Program-made: the position numbers and the translations under genes | In this document: positions 47,813-58,366 of the stretch, in pieces | Layout of the letters: every line of letters begins with the position of its first letter | How positions within the stretch are numbered: the stretch's first letter is position 1 | NCBI GenBank assembly: GCA_014444615.1 | Contig: PVXE01000025.1 | Coordinates: 1-59,550, forward strand | Direction: 5' to 3' | DNA: 59,550 bases | Source: Tagaea sp. CACIAM 22H2 | GTDB taxonomy: Bacteria > Pseudomonadota > Alphaproteobacteria > CACIAM-22H2 | The notes under the pieces: model-generated | Database searches by the model: none | What the model was told of the DNA's origin: nothing | Seen by the model: only the letters and a program-made list of their open reading frames with translations

Positions 47813-48988
47813 TTGTCCGCGACACCGCGTATCGCCGCCGTCGATATGACGGCCCCGGATTCACCGGGCCAGCGCTTCGAGATTCCGGCCGACCGGCCGT
47901 TGAAGCTCGATTCGGGCGTCGAATTCGGCCCGGTTACCGTCGCGTACCGCACTTACGGCGCGCCCAATGCCGACAAATCCAACGCGATTCTCGTCTGCCA
48001 TGCGCTGACCGGGGATCAATTCGTCGCCGATACGCACCCGGTCACCGGCAAGCCTGGCTGGTGGGAAGCGATCGTCGGCCCCGGCAAGATCCTCGACACC
48101 GATCGTTACTGGATCATCTGCGCCAATGTGCTGGGCGGGTGCATGGGCTCGACCGGGCCCAAATCGATCGATCCCGCGACCGGCCAGCCTTACGGTTTGA
48201 AATTCCCGGTCATCACCATCGGCGACATGGTGCAGGCGCAAGCAAGGCTTCTGGACCATCTTGGCGTCGGGCAGTTGTTCTGCGTCATCGGCGGGTCGAT
48301 GGGCGGGATGCAGGTGCTCGATTGGGTCTCGACCTATCCCGAGCGCGTCTTCGCCGCGATTCCGATCGCCACGTCGTATCGCCATTCGGCGCAGAACATC
48401 GCGTTCCACGAAGTCGGGCGCCAGGCGATCATGGCCGATCCCGATTGGCGCGGCGGCGATTATTTGAGTGCCGGCACGCTGCCGCATCGCGGGCTCGCGG
48501 TCGCGCGCATGGCGGCACACGTCACGTATCTTTCCGAACAGGCGCTGCACCGGAAATTCGGCCGGCGTTTGCAGAATCGCGAGTCTTTGTCCTACGGCTT
48601 CGACGCCGATTTCCAGGTCGAATCCTATCTGCGGCACCAAGGGTCGACGTTCGTCGATCGCTTCGACGCGAATTCCTATCTCTACATCACCCGCGCGATG
48701 GATTATTTCGACCTTCAGGCCGAGCATGGCGGTTCGCTGCCCGCGGCGTTCGAAGGCACGAAGACGCGGTTTTGCGTCGTCAGCTTCACGTCGGATTGGC
48801 TGTTCCCGACATCGGAAAGCCGCACGCTGGTCCATGCGCTGAACGCCGTCGCCGCGAACGTGTCCTTCGTCGAGATCGTGTCCGACAAAGGTCACGACGC
48901 GTTCCTGCTGGACGAGCCCGATTTGCACAACACGCTGCAAGGCTTCCTCAACGGCTGCGCGGAGCGGCGGGGCTTGCGCGGCAAATGA
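47813..48988 (+). CDS. metX: Homoserine O-acetyltransferase
   Basis: First step of methionine synthesis from homoserine; could be a succinyltransferase, since MetX substrate choice varies. 391 residues, alpha/beta-hydrolase fold. Nucleophile S162 in [55 protein letters not shown] (Asp); [11 protein letters not shown] (His). The start is TTG with GGGAA upstream; an ATG 11 codons in (MTAPDSPG) is the alternative. The upstream gap has no recognisable SAM-II riboswitch. Overlaps metW by ATGA. Confidence 0.95.
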   Translation: MSATPRIAAVDMTAPDSPGQRFEIPADRPLKLDSGVEFGPVTVAYRTYGAPNADKSNAILVCHALTGDQFVADTHPVTGKPGWWEAIVGPGKILDTDRYWIICANVLGGCMGSTGPKSIDPATGQPYGLKFPVITIGDMVQAQARLLDHLGVGQLFCVIGGSMGGMQVLDWVSTYPERVFAAIPIATSYRHSAQNIAFHEVGRQAIMADPDWRGGDYLSAGTLPHRGLAVARMAAHVTYLSEQALHRKFGRRLQNRESLSYGFDADFQVESYLRHQGSTFVDRFDANSYLYITRAMDYFDLQAEHGGSLPAAFEGTKTRFCVVSFTSDWLFPTSESRTLVHALNAVAANVSFVEIVSDKGHDAFLLDEPDLHNTLQGFLNGCAERRGLRGK

Positions 48989-49641
48989 CCGAACCTTCGC
49001 TCCTGTCGGCGGCCGCGCAAGCGCGCCCGCGCGCCTCGATCCGCGTCGATCTCAAAACCATCGGCGAGATGGTCGAGCCGGGCAGCCGCGTGCTCGATAT
49101 CGGCTGCGGCGACGGCGCGTTGCTGGACTGGCTCAGCCACGAGAAGAACGTCGACGGGCGCGGCATCGAATTGAGCCAAGCGGGCGTGAACGCGTGCGTG
49201 GCGCAAGGCCTGTCGGTCATCCAGGGCGACGCGGATACGGACCTTAAAGACTATCCGACCGGCGCGTTCGATTACGCGATTCTGTCGCAGACGCTGCAAG
49301 CGACCTGGGACCCGAAAACTGTGCTTGGCCATCTGGTGCGCATCGGCAAGCGCGCGGTCGTGTCCTTCCCGAATTTCGGCGTCTGGCATGTGCGCTTGAA
49401 GCTGCTGGTCGGCGGCAAAATGCCGGTGACCGATTCGCTGGATCAATCCTGGTACGAAACGCCCAATGTGCATTTGTGCACGATCGACGATTTCGTCGAA
49501 CTATGCCGCGTTCTGGATATCGAAATCGAATACGCCCAAGTGCTCGATGCGGCCGGCCGGCCCAAAGGCCTGCGCGCCCCCGGGTTTTTCGCCAATCTGC
49601 TGGGCGAACAGGGCTTGTTCGTGTTGAAGCGCGCACGGTGA
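48985..49641 (+). CDS. metW: Methionine biosynthesis protein MetW
   Basis: A 218-residue methyltransferase-fold partner of MetX, needed for full activity in proteobacteria. SAM-like site [15 protein letters not shown]. Family stretches include [45 protein letters not shown] and [18 protein letters not shown], ending [13 protein letters not shown]. Starts inside the metX stop, so the two are made together. Confidence 0.95.
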   Translation: MTEPSLLSAAAQARPRASIRVDLKTIGEMVEPGSRVLDIGCGDGALLDWLSHEKNVDGRGIELSQAGVNACVAQGLSVIQGDADTDLKDYPTGAFDYAILSQTLQATWDPKTVLGHLVRIGKRAVVSFPNFGVWHVRLKLLVGGKMPVTDSLDQSWYETPNVHLCTIDDFVELCRVLDIEIEYAQVLDAAGRPKGLRAPGFFANLLGEQGLFVLKRAR

Positions 49642-49708
49642 AATTCTAAAGTCGCGGTCCACCAAAACGCCGGGCCCCCCAATCCGGCTTTCCGGGAGAT
49701 CGACGCCG

Positions 49709-50677
49709 ATGAATTATCGCCTTCTTGCCGCCGGCTTTCTCGCCGCCGGCCTGTTCGCCGTTCCCGCGGCCAATGCCCAGCAGCGCGTGACGCTCAAATC
49801 CGCGTCGTCGGGCTCGTCCTACTATGTGATGACCGTCCAACTTTCCGAAGTCCTGCGCACCGCCACGAACGGGCGCATCGCCGCGACGGTCGAGGAAAGC
49901 CAGGGCTCGGTCCAGAACGTGCGCGAAGCGCCGCGCCGCCCGGCCGGGTTCATCTACACCGCCCCGCCGTCGATGGTGCGCGACGCGCAAGGTGCGAAGG
50001 CGCCGTTCACCGACGGTGCGGACTACGCGACGATCCGCACGCTGTTCGTGATGCCGCCGGTCACGATGCATTGGATCGTGCGCGCCGACGCGGGCGTCAA
50101 CGACCTGAAAGACCTTGCCGGCAAGCGCTTCATCGCGGGCGGGCGCGGCACGTTCACCGAGCGTCAGGCCTCGGCGGTGTTCCGCCAGCTTGGCATCGCC
50201 GATCAGGTGCGCTTCTCGGAAGTCGAGCTCAACGCCGCGTCCAACGCGATGCGCAACCGCCAGGTCGACGGCTTCGCCTCGGGCTCGTCGCATCCCACGT
50301 CGAACGTGCAGGAACTCGCCGCGACGATGCCGATCAAGCTGCTGTCGATGACGCCCGAGCAGGTGAACATGGTCACGGTGCAGGACCCGAGTGCCGGCCC
50401 CGTGACGATCGCCGCGGGCACCTATGCCGGACAGACGCAGCCCGTGCACACGGTCGGCATTCCGGTCGGCGCCTACACCACCGCCGCGACGTCGGACGAC
50501 GTGGCCTACGAGATCACCAAGATCTTCTGGGAGCGCCGCGCCGATATGGGCAAGGTGAATCCGTGGTGGAACGCCGTCGCGCGCGACCAGATCGCGGGCA
50601 TCGGCGTGAAGTTGCATCCGGGTGCGCTTAAGTACTACACGGAAGCCGGCGTGAACGTTCCGGCGGGTATGCGTTGA
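49709..50677 (+). CDS. TAXI-type TRAP transporter solute-binding protein
   Basis: Periplasmic receptor, 322 residues, signal peptide MNYRLLAAGFLAAGLFAVPAANAQ. TAXI-family fold: VTLKSASSGSSYYVMTVQLSEVLR, NDLKDLAGKRFIAGGRGTFTERQA, and VDGFASGSSHPTSNVQELA. Members bind glutamate, other dicarboxylates or unknown ligands; the ligand cannot be read here. GGGAGAT lies 9-10 nt before the ATG. Coupled to the permease gene (TTGA overlap). Confidence 0.92.
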   Translation: MNYRLLAAGFLAAGLFAVPAANAQQRVTLKSASSGSSYYVMTVQLSEVLRTATNGRIAATVEESQGSVQNVREAPRRPAGFIYTAPPSMVRDAQGAKAPFTDGADYATIRTLFVMPPVTMHWIVRADAGVNDLKDLAGKRFIAGGRGTFTERQASAVFRQLGIADQVRFSEVELNAASNAMRNRQVDGFASGSSHPTSNVQELAATMPIKLLSMTPEQVNMVTVQDPSAGPVTIAAGTYAGQTQPVHTVGIPVGAYTTAATSDDVAYEITKIFWERRADMGKVNPWWNAVARDQIAGIGVKLHPGALKYYTEAGVNVPAGMR

Positions 50678-52470
50678 GTCTATTCGAACAAGCGGCCGAG
50701 ACGGGCAAGCGCGCGGGTCCATTCGTTCTGGCCTTCGCTGCCGTCTCGGTCGCCTATCATCTCTATCTGATCTTTTCGGGTCTCGTGCCGGCGCTCGTCG
50801 CGCGGCCGATGCACTTCGCGCTCGCGATCCCGTTCGTATTCCTGATCGGGGTCAAGGGCCCGGCCTGGTACCGGATGTGGAGTGCGGCGATCGGTCTGCT
50901 GGGCATCGCCGCGTGCCTCTATATCGCGATCAATTGGCGCGAATTGGTCGATCAATACGGCCGTCTGGAATCGACGCTGCAATACGCGGTGTCGATTTTC
51001 CTGATCCTGCTGGCGCTGGAAATGGCGCGCCGCGCGGTCAAATGGATCATGCCGACCGTCGCGGCGATCGTGATTCTCTACGGCCTGTTCGGCCAGCATA
51101 TCCCCGGCGAATGGGGTCATGCGGGCCTGCCGCCGGATTTCTTCTTCGGCACGCTGCTGCTGACCGAAGGGGGCTTGTGGAGCTCGCTGACCGCGACGTC
51201 GGTCGAACTCGTCGCCCCGTTCCTGATCCTCGGCTCGTTCGTCGCGGCGGGGCAGGCGGGCACGGGCTTCATGGCGCTTGCGACGCAAATCGCCGGGCGC
51301 TATCGCGCGGGCACGGCGAAGGTCGAAGTCGTGGCGTCGGCCCTTTACGGCACGATTTCGGGCTCGGCCTCCGCCAACGTCGTGTCGACCGGCACGTTCA
51401 CCATTCCGGCGATGATCCGCGCGGGTTATCCGCCCAGCCTCGCCGCCGCGGTCGAAGCCGTCGCCTCGACCGGCGGGCAGATCATGCCGCCGGTGATGGG
51501 GGCGGGCGTGTTCCTGATGGCCGCCTTGATCCAGACGCCTTACAGCGAGCTGATGATGATCGCGACGCTGCCCGCGTTGCTGTTCTTCGTCGCGTGCTGG
51601 ATCGGCGTCGATCTTTATGCGGTACGCCACGGCTTGAAGGGTATTCCCGCGTCGGACATGCCGGGCTGGGGCCATGTCGCGCGCAACATCCCGTTTTTCC
51701 TCGGGCCCCTCGGCATTCTGATCGCCGTGCTCGGCTTTACCGAATTCACGCCCCAGATGGCGGCCTTCGTCGCCGTGCTCGCAGCGTTCGGCTTGCTGTT
51801 GTTCGAAGACGGCTATCGCGTATCGATCCTCGGCTTCCTGCGCCGCGCGGCCGATGGCTGCGTGAACGCGGCCGAGCAGATCGCGATGATCGCCGCCGTC
51901 ATTCTGTGCGCGAGCCTCATCACCGGCGTGTTCCACATGACCGGCGTGGGCGTGAAGATCACCTCGCTGATCGTCGGCATCGCGGGCGACAATCTGTGGA
52001 TCGCGCTGTTGCTCACGGCCGTGGCGTGCATCGCATTGGGCATGGAATTGCCGACCACGGCCGCTTACGTGATTTGCATCGCCGTGGCGGGCCCGGCGCT
52101 GATCAAGATGGGCTTGGCGCCGTTGCAGGCGCATATGTTCGTGTTCTGGTACGCGCTGCTGTGCACGATCACGCCGCCGGTTTGCGGCAACGTGTTCATC
52201 GCATCGACCATCGCGAAAACGCCCTGGCTGCCGGTGTCGTTGCGCGCCATGCGCATCGGGCTTGGGCTGTTCATGGTGCCGCTCGCCTTCGTCGCCAACC
52301 CGTCGCTGCTGGCGGTGCTGACCGATCCGTGGCTTGCTGTCGCCGCGACGGTGAAGATCGGCGCGGGGATCTGGTTCCTGTCCTACGCCGTGATCGCGGA
52401 TACGCCGTTGTTGAAGCGGCTGGGCGCGCTCGCCTTGGGTGCCGCGATCGTCTTCGCGTTCGGGTTCTAG
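50674..52470 (+). CDS. TRAP transporter permease, fused small and large subunits
   Basis: A 598-residue inner-membrane protein joining a DctQ-like part (about 1-150, four helices) and a DctM-like part. The DctM section holds SGSASANVVSTGTFTIPAMIRAGY, VEAVASTGGQIMPPVMGAGVFLMA, GMELPTTAAYVICIAVAGPALIKMG and WYALLCTITPPVCGNVFIAS, the usual TRAP Na+-site repeats. The start is TTG, overlapping the SBP stop as TTGA; no ATG lies early in the frame. Pairs with the TAXI receptor. Confidence 0.9.
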   Translation: MSLFEQAAETGKRAGPFVLAFAAVSVAYHLYLIFSGLVPALVARPMHFALAIPFVFLIGVKGPAWYRMWSAAIGLLGIAACLYIAINWRELVDQYGRLESTLQYAVSIFLILLALEMARRAVKWIMPTVAAIVILYGLFGQHIPGEWGHAGLPPDFFFGTLLLTEGGLWSSLTATSVELVAPFLILGSFVAAGQAGTGFMALATQIAGRYRAGTAKVEVVASALYGTISGSASANVVSTGTFTIPAMIRAGYPPSLAAAVEAVASTGGQIMPPVMGAGVFLMAALIQTPYSELMMIATLPALLFFVACWIGVDLYAVRHGLKGIPASDMPGWGHVARNIPFFLGPLGILIAVLGFTEFTPQMAAFVAVLAAFGLLLFEDGYRVSILGFLRRAADGCVNAAEQIAMIAAVILCASLITGVFHMTGVGVKITSLIVGIAGDNLWIALLLTAVACIALGMELPTTAAYVICIAVAGPALIKMGLAPLQAHMFVFWYALLCTITPPVCGNVFIASTIAKTPWLPVSLRAMRIGLGLFMVPLAFVANPSLLAVLTDPWLAVAATVKIGAGIWFLSYAVIADTPLLKRLGALALGAAIVFAFGF

Positions 52471-53375
52471 GCTTCCATTCCGTTCGGATCGTTGCGATAG
52501 CGGCGCACCATATCCTCGACCGATTCGTCGGGATCGAGGCCCAAGGCACTGCCCTTCGCCGACAGCACTTGGCGCGGCCAACGCGCGGCGATCGCGGCGA
52601 TGGCCGGATTGTGCGCGACCGTGATCTTGCCCGGCCGCGGGCCGAACACGCGCTCGACCGCCGCGATGGCCTCGCGTGGGCTGATCCGCACGGTGGGCAG
52701 ACCCGCGACCCGCTCGGGCCCGAACGCTGCCGCCGGCGCATCGGCGGCGACGCGCAACGCGCGCAAAGACCGCGCAAGGGCCGCAACCGCGAACGGCGTA
52801 TCGGGATCGACCGGGATCGTGAAGTCGCGCCCATTGGCATAGGCGACGATCAGATCGGACATGAAGCCCGCCGTCGTCGGGCCCTTGCGCGATGGGCGCA
52901 CAAGCGTCGTCGGCAAGCGGATGCTGCGCGCGTCGATGCGCCCCGCGCGCGCCGCATCCGCCAGCAAAATCTCGATCGCGCGCTTGGCGCTGGCGTAAGC
53001 GCCGGTTCCGGTCGCCGGCGTCGTATCGTGGACGATGCCGTCGTTTGCGGGTCCATAGACCGCGATGGCCGACGCGAAGACGAAGACCGGCGGCTTGGGC
53101 AAGCGCGCGGCTTCCGAAATCAGATTGACCGTGCCGATCATGTTGGCGTCGAGGGCGGCGGGCCAGTCGGCTTCGGCCTCGGCGCCCGCCACCACGGCGG
53201 TATGGAAGATCCGGTCGATGCCGTTTAGTGCGGTGGCAACTTGCGCGCGGTCGCAGAGGTCTTGGCCGTGCTCGCGGTCGAAGCTGCGAATTTCCGCGGT
53301 GCGGGGATCGCTGCGCAAATGGCGGATCAGCCTTGCGCCCAAATAGCCTTCGGAGCCGGTGACGAGAATACGCAT
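52467..53375 (-). CDS. NAD-dependent epimerase/dehydratase family protein, DenD-like
   Basis: An extended SDR of 302 residues. Cofactor motif MRILVTGSEGYLGARLIRHL; catalytic Tyr-Lys in GAYASAKRAIEILL, with Ser in VFVFASAIAVYG. FHTAVVAGAEAEADWPAALDANMIGT and RSIRLPTTLVRPSRKGPTTAGFMSD resemble D-erythronate dehydrogenase (DenD), which works in four-carbon acid sugar breakdown. That match is by eye. Next to a TRAP uptake system, so a role in using the imported acid is plausible. Shared stop overlap with the TRAP permease gene. Confidence 0.8.
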   Translation of the reverse strand: MRILVTGSEGYLGARLIRHLRSDPRTAEIRSFDREHGQDLCDRAQVATALNGIDRIFHTAVVAGAEAEADWPAALDANMIGTVNLISEAARLPKPPVFVFASAIAVYGPANDGIVHDTTPATGTGAYASAKRAIEILLADAARAGRIDARSIRLPTTLVRPSRKGPTTAGFMSDLIVAYANGRDFTIPVDPDTPFAVAALARSLRALRVAADAPAAAFGPERVAGLPTVRISPREAIAAVERVFGPRPGKITVAHNPAIAAIAARWPRQVLSAKGSALGLDPDESVEDMVRRYRNDPNGMEA

Positions 53376-53423
53376 CGCATGCGACAGTGCCGGAACTCCC
53401 TCGTTTATCGCAAGCGTTAGGCA

Positions 53424-54323
53424 ATGGCCGATCCGGTTTCGCTGCTGTGGATTCCCGCGACGTTGTTCGCTTCGGCGGCGCAGACCGCGCGCAACGTGAT
53501 GCAACGCCATCTGACGGAGGCGCTTGGCACGCTCGGCGCCACGTCGGTGCGTTTCATCTACGGCTTCCCGTTCGGTCTGTTGATGCTGGGCATCGCGTGT
53601 TTGATCGCGGGCAAAGCGCCGCCGATGCCCGATACGACGGCATTGGCGTGGATCGCGGGCGGGGCGCTGTTGCAGATCGCCGCCACCGCCGCGACGCTTG
53701 CCGCGATGCGCATGAAGGCCTTCGCGCTCGCCATCGCTTACACGAAATTCGAACCCGTCGAAGTCGCGATCTTCGCCTATTTCGTGCTGGGCGAAACGCT
53801 GTCGCCGATCGGCTTTGGCGCCATCGTCGCAGCGACGATCGGCGTGCTCGCCATGTCGGGCAATCCGTGGCGCAACGGGGTGGATCTCGGCGCCACGACC
53901 TATGGCCTGCTCGCAGGGGCGGGCTATGGCATGGCGGCGGTGTGCTATCGCGCGGGCATTCTCGAATTGGGCGAGCCGGTCTTCTATCTCGGCGCCACCA
54001 CGTCGCTTGCCTATGCACTTGGGCTCCAGGCCGCGTTGCTCGCCGTCTGGTTCGCGTGGCGCGACCCGGACGTTCTCAAGAACGTCTTCGCCGCATGGCG
54101 CAAATCGATGTTCGCGGGGGCCATGGGCTCCTTCGCGTCGGGCGGCTGGTTCGTCGGGTTCTCGCTTGCCCCCGCCGCGCTGGTGCGCACGCTGGGTCTG
54201 GCGGAAGTGCTGTTCTCGCTGATCGTCGGGCGCAATGTGCTGCGCCAAAGCCTGGCGCCGCGCGAAATGGCGGGTGTGGTGCTGATCGTCGCGGGCGTGG
54301 GCGCGCTGTTGCTGTTCGGTTAG
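53424..54323 (+). CDS. EamA-type (DMT superfamily) permease
   Basis: A 299-residue membrane protein with about ten helices in two repeated EamA halves. First half includes ATSVRFIYGFPFGLLMLG and KFEPVEVAIFAYFVLGETLSPIGFGAIV, the typical Glu-containing helix; second half has YGLLAGAGYGMAAVCYRAG and LGLAEVLFSLIVGRNVLRQSLAPREMAG. Substrate unknown; relatives export amino acids or metabolites. Divergent from the epimerase (48-nt gap) and convergent with the TPR gene. Confidence 0.88.
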   Translation: MADPVSLLWIPATLFASAAQTARNVMQRHLTEALGTLGATSVRFIYGFPFGLLMLGIACLIAGKAPPMPDTTALAWIAGGALLQIAATAATLAAMRMKAFALAIAYTKFEPVEVAIFAYFVLGETLSPIGFGAIVAATIGVLAMSGNPWRNGVDLGATTYGLLAGAGYGMAAVCYRAGILELGEPVFYLGATTSLAYALGLQAALLAVWFAWRDPDVLKNVFAAWRKSMFAGAMGSFASGGWFVGFSLAPAALVRTLGLAEVLFSLIVGRNVLRQSLAPREMAGVVLIVAGVGALLLFG

Positions 54324-56047
54324 CGCTTCGCCTGCGAGGCCGGCAAACCGTCGCGCAGCTTCTTCTCGATCTCGACCTTCAGCTCCGGCTCCGGCTTGCT
54401 GCGCAAGGCGCGTTCCCATTGGAACGCCGCTTCGCGCCGGCGGCCGACGCGCCAATACCCGTCGCCCAGATGGTCGAGCAGTACGGGGTCTTCGGGCAAC
54501 AGCTCGGCCGCGCGTTCCAGCAGGGGCACAGCTTCCTCGTAACGGCCCAGGCGATAGAACGCCCAGCCGAGCGAGTCCACGATATGCCCCGAGTTCGGGC
54601 GCTGTTCGACCGCGCGGCGCAGCATGCGTTCGGCCTCGATCAGATTCTCGCCGCGATCGACCCAGGTATAGGCGAGATAGTTCAGCACGTCGGGCTGTTC
54701 GGGGAACAATTCCAGCGCGCGTTTGAAATGGCGCTCGGCCTCGGGCCAGTTCTTCGCGCGCTCGAAGGCGATGCCGCGCACGTAGAAGATCGACCAGTGG
54801 CGGCGTTCCGGATTAGCGCCGATGCGCTCCAGCGCGCGGCCGTAAGCCGCCGCCGCTTCGGGAAATCGCTCGGCGACGCGCAAGAAATTGCCCATCGTCG
54901 ACAGCGCGTCGAAACGATCGGGATTTTCGCGCGCGAGTTTTTCCAACGCCGCCAGCGCGCCGTTCAAATCGCCGCGCTCTTGCATGTTTTCCGCGCGGCG
55001 CATCTGCGCGACATAGGCATAAGGCGAATCGGCGGGAACGCGCGCGAACAGCTTGTCCGCTTCGTCGCGCTGATCCATGCCGTCGACGATCTCGGCGACC
55101 GTCATCAAGCCCAGCGCCGCATCGGCATCCAGATGCAGGCCCAGCCGCCCGAAAGACAGCGCCGTCGCCATCGTCGCATCTTGGCGGAACAAGGCGGCGA
55201 GGTTGAACAGCGCGTCCGCCGCCCCCTTGCGCGCGTCGCGCAGCGGAAATTCGGGGGCGGGCACGGGCGGCGCGCCCACGCGCGTGCGCGCGAGGCCCGC
55301 CAGCACGATCGGCGAATCGGGGGCGACTTGGCGATAGCGCAGATAAAGCTGGCGCGCTTCGGCCGTTCGGCCGCGCCGCTCCAGGAAACCGCCGGCGATC
55401 TCGATCAGACGCGGCGGCGCGCCGTCTTCGCCTTCTAGTGCCGCGCGGTAGAAGCCTTCCGCCTCGGCGAAGCGACCGCTGCGTTCGGCGATCAGGCCGG
55501 CGTAGTAATCGTGCATCTGCTTGAAGCCCTGCACATCCAGCAGCGAGCGCAGAATGTCGAACGCGGCGGGATTGCGGTCGAGCCCGACATTGATCCATGC
55601 GATCAGCAGCGGGTTGACGACGCGCGAATAGCCTTGCAGCGGCAGCCCCGCCATGCGCCGTTCGGCGGCGGCGAATTGGCCGCGCGCGATTTCGTCCGCG
55701 ACCAGCGTCATCTGCGCCGCGACCTGGCCCGGCGACATCGCGACCAGGCGCGCGGCCAGCGGCAGCGCTTCGTCGATCCGCCCCGCTTCGACCAACGCGG
55801 CATGGGTGCGCACCAGCAATTCCGCGTTCATCGGATTGGCGTCGAGCACCCGCGCGGAAAACTCCGCCGCCGCGTTCGCGTCGCGGATGCGCTGGGCGTG
55901 CAAGGCGGCCAAATAATTGCCGGAGATCGACGCCGGGCCCGGATCGATCGGGGCGTCGGGCGCTCCCGCGCGTTGTTCGGGCGGGGTCGCGCAAGCGCCG
56001 AGCAGGCCAAGGGCGATAACGGTGGGGAGCAGGCGAATCCGCTTCAT
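54320..56047 (-). CDS. TPR-repeat lipoprotein
   Basis: A 575-residue protein. Signal MKRIRLLPTVIALGLLGAC with a lipobox (LGAC) predicts an envelope lipoprotein. Tetratricopeptide units fill the chain, clearest near the end: NPERRHWSIFYVRGIAFERAKNWPEAERHFKRALELFPEQ, NYLAYTWVDRGENLIEAERMLRRAV, DSLGWAFYRLGRYEEAVPLLERA and DHLGDGYWRVGRRREAAFQWERAL. The architecture matches the alphaproteobacterial tetratricopeptide lipoproteins of unknown role, perhaps in outer-membrane or wall assembly. The ATG three codons into a TTG-open frame is used. Confidence 0.88.
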   Translation of the reverse strand: MKRIRLLPTVIALGLLGACATPPEQRAGAPDAPIDPGPASISGNYLAALHAQRIRDANAAAEFSARVLDANPMNAELLVRTHAALVEAGRIDEALPLAARLVAMSPGQVAAQMTLVADEIARGQFAAAERRMAGLPLQGYSRVVNPLLIAWINVGLDRNPAAFDILRSLLDVQGFKQMHDYYAGLIAERSGRFAEAEGFYRAALEGEDGAPPRLIEIAGGFLERRGRTAEARQLYLRYRQVAPDSPIVLAGLARTRVGAPPVPAPEFPLRDARKGAADALFNLAALFRQDATMATALSFGRLGLHLDADAALGLMTVAEIVDGMDQRDEADKLFARVPADSPYAYVAQMRRAENMQERGDLNGALAALEKLARENPDRFDALSTMGNFLRVAERFPEAAAAYGRALERIGANPERRHWSIFYVRGIAFERAKNWPEAERHFKRALELFPEQPDVLNYLAYTWVDRGENLIEAERMLRRAVEQRPNSGHIVDSLGWAFYRLGRYEEAVPLLERAAELLPEDPVLLDHLGDGYWRVGRRREAAFQWERALRSKPEPELKVEIEKKLRDGLPASQAKR

Positions 56048-56152
56048 CTTTCGCAAATTAGCCTATGGTTCGCCCGCTTGACAGGACAAAGGCCGCTGTC
56101 CGCCGCCGGACCCGGGCGCTAGTGCGCTTATATCATTGGTGGAATCCGCCAC

Positions 56153-56180
56153 TTGATTCGGGCGCGGAAATCCGTATATT
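56153..56180 (+). promoter_or_regulatory. Promoter of the rimP-nusA-infB operon
   Basis: TTGATT (4/6), 16-nt spacer and TATATT (5/6). Transcription would start near 56187, leaving a ~128-nt leader before rimP. Confidence 0.55.
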
Positions 56181-56224
56181 CCGCCGCGACATAACGTCCA
56201 AGGTTAGCCTTGGGCGACAATAAC

Positions 56225-56250
56225 AAGTGGGCCCAACGGCCCACTTTTTT
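56225..56250 (+). terminator. Intrinsic-terminator-like hairpin inside the rimP leader (attenuator candidate)
   Basis: Perfect 9-bp stem AAGTGGGCC/GGCCCACTT with a CAAC loop, followed immediately by a T6 run. It sits between the promoter and rimP, with no gene upstream on this strand, so it should attenuate the operon. An earlier hairpin, CCAAGG-TTAG-CCTTGG, starts near 56198. Confidence 0.7.
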
Positions 56251-56314
56251 ATTGCCGGCCCGGGCGGACACGGGCGTTCCGAAACGCGAACCTAGGAAAC
56301 CGGCCCCTTCACGC

Positions 56315-56824
56315 ATGGACCGTGACAACGCGCTCGCCGATTTGATCGAACCCACCGTCGATGCGATGGGTTACGAGCTCGTGCGCGTGATCGTCGCGGG
56401 CCGCGACCGGCCGACGCTCCAGATCATGGCCGAGCGCAAGGATCGCAAGGCGATGACGCTGGGCGATTGCGAAAATCTGTCGCGCGCCGTGTCCGCGAAG
56501 CTCGACGTCGAAGATCCGATCAAGGCGCAATACGTGCTGGAGGTCAGCTCCCCCGGCATCGACCGCCCGCTGACCCGTGCTTCGGATTTCGACCGCTTCA
56601 AGGGCCACGAAGCGCGCATCGAAACCAAATTCCCCGTCGAGGGGCGCAAGCGTTTCTCCGGCCGCCTCGCCGGCCGCCAGGGCGACGCCGTGCGCATCGA
56701 AACGCAGGAAGGGCATGCAACGTTGCCGCTCGCCAAAATCGCGCGCGCCAAGCTGCTGCTCACCGACGAACTCATCGCCGCGACGCGCGCCGAAGAAGCC
56801 GCCGCCGCTGCTTCCGCCGTCTAA
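56315..56824 (+). CDS. rimP: Ribosome maturation factor RimP
   Basis: Assembly factor for the 30S head, 169 residues from the chosen ATG. N-terminal domain LIEPTVDAMGYELVRVIV and LQIMAERKDRKAMTLGDCENLSRAVSAKLD; YVLEVSSPGIDRPLTRASDFDRF (family signature) and the C-terminal Sm-like domain (FSGRLAGRQGDAVRIET). First gene of the operon, 15 nt before nusA. An upstream ATG in the same frame would cross the attenuator hairpin and lacks homology. Shine-Dalgarno is weak. Confidence 0.95.
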   Translation: MDRDNALADLIEPTVDAMGYELVRVIVAGRDRPTLQIMAERKDRKAMTLGDCENLSRAVSAKLDVEDPIKAQYVLEVSSPGIDRPLTRASDFDRFKGHEARIETKFPVEGRKRFSGRLAGRQGDAVRIETQEGHATLPLAKIARAKLLLTDELIAATRAEEAAAAASAV

Positions 56825-56839
56825 CCTTCGAAGAGACGA

Positions 56840-58360
<1,521 letters not shown>

Positions 58361-58366
58361 GCATCG

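Noticed and set aside
52467..54455. A 662-residue epimerase fusion
   Set aside because: The first ~360 residues are antisense to the EamA permease and lack any fold; the SDR starts at 53375.
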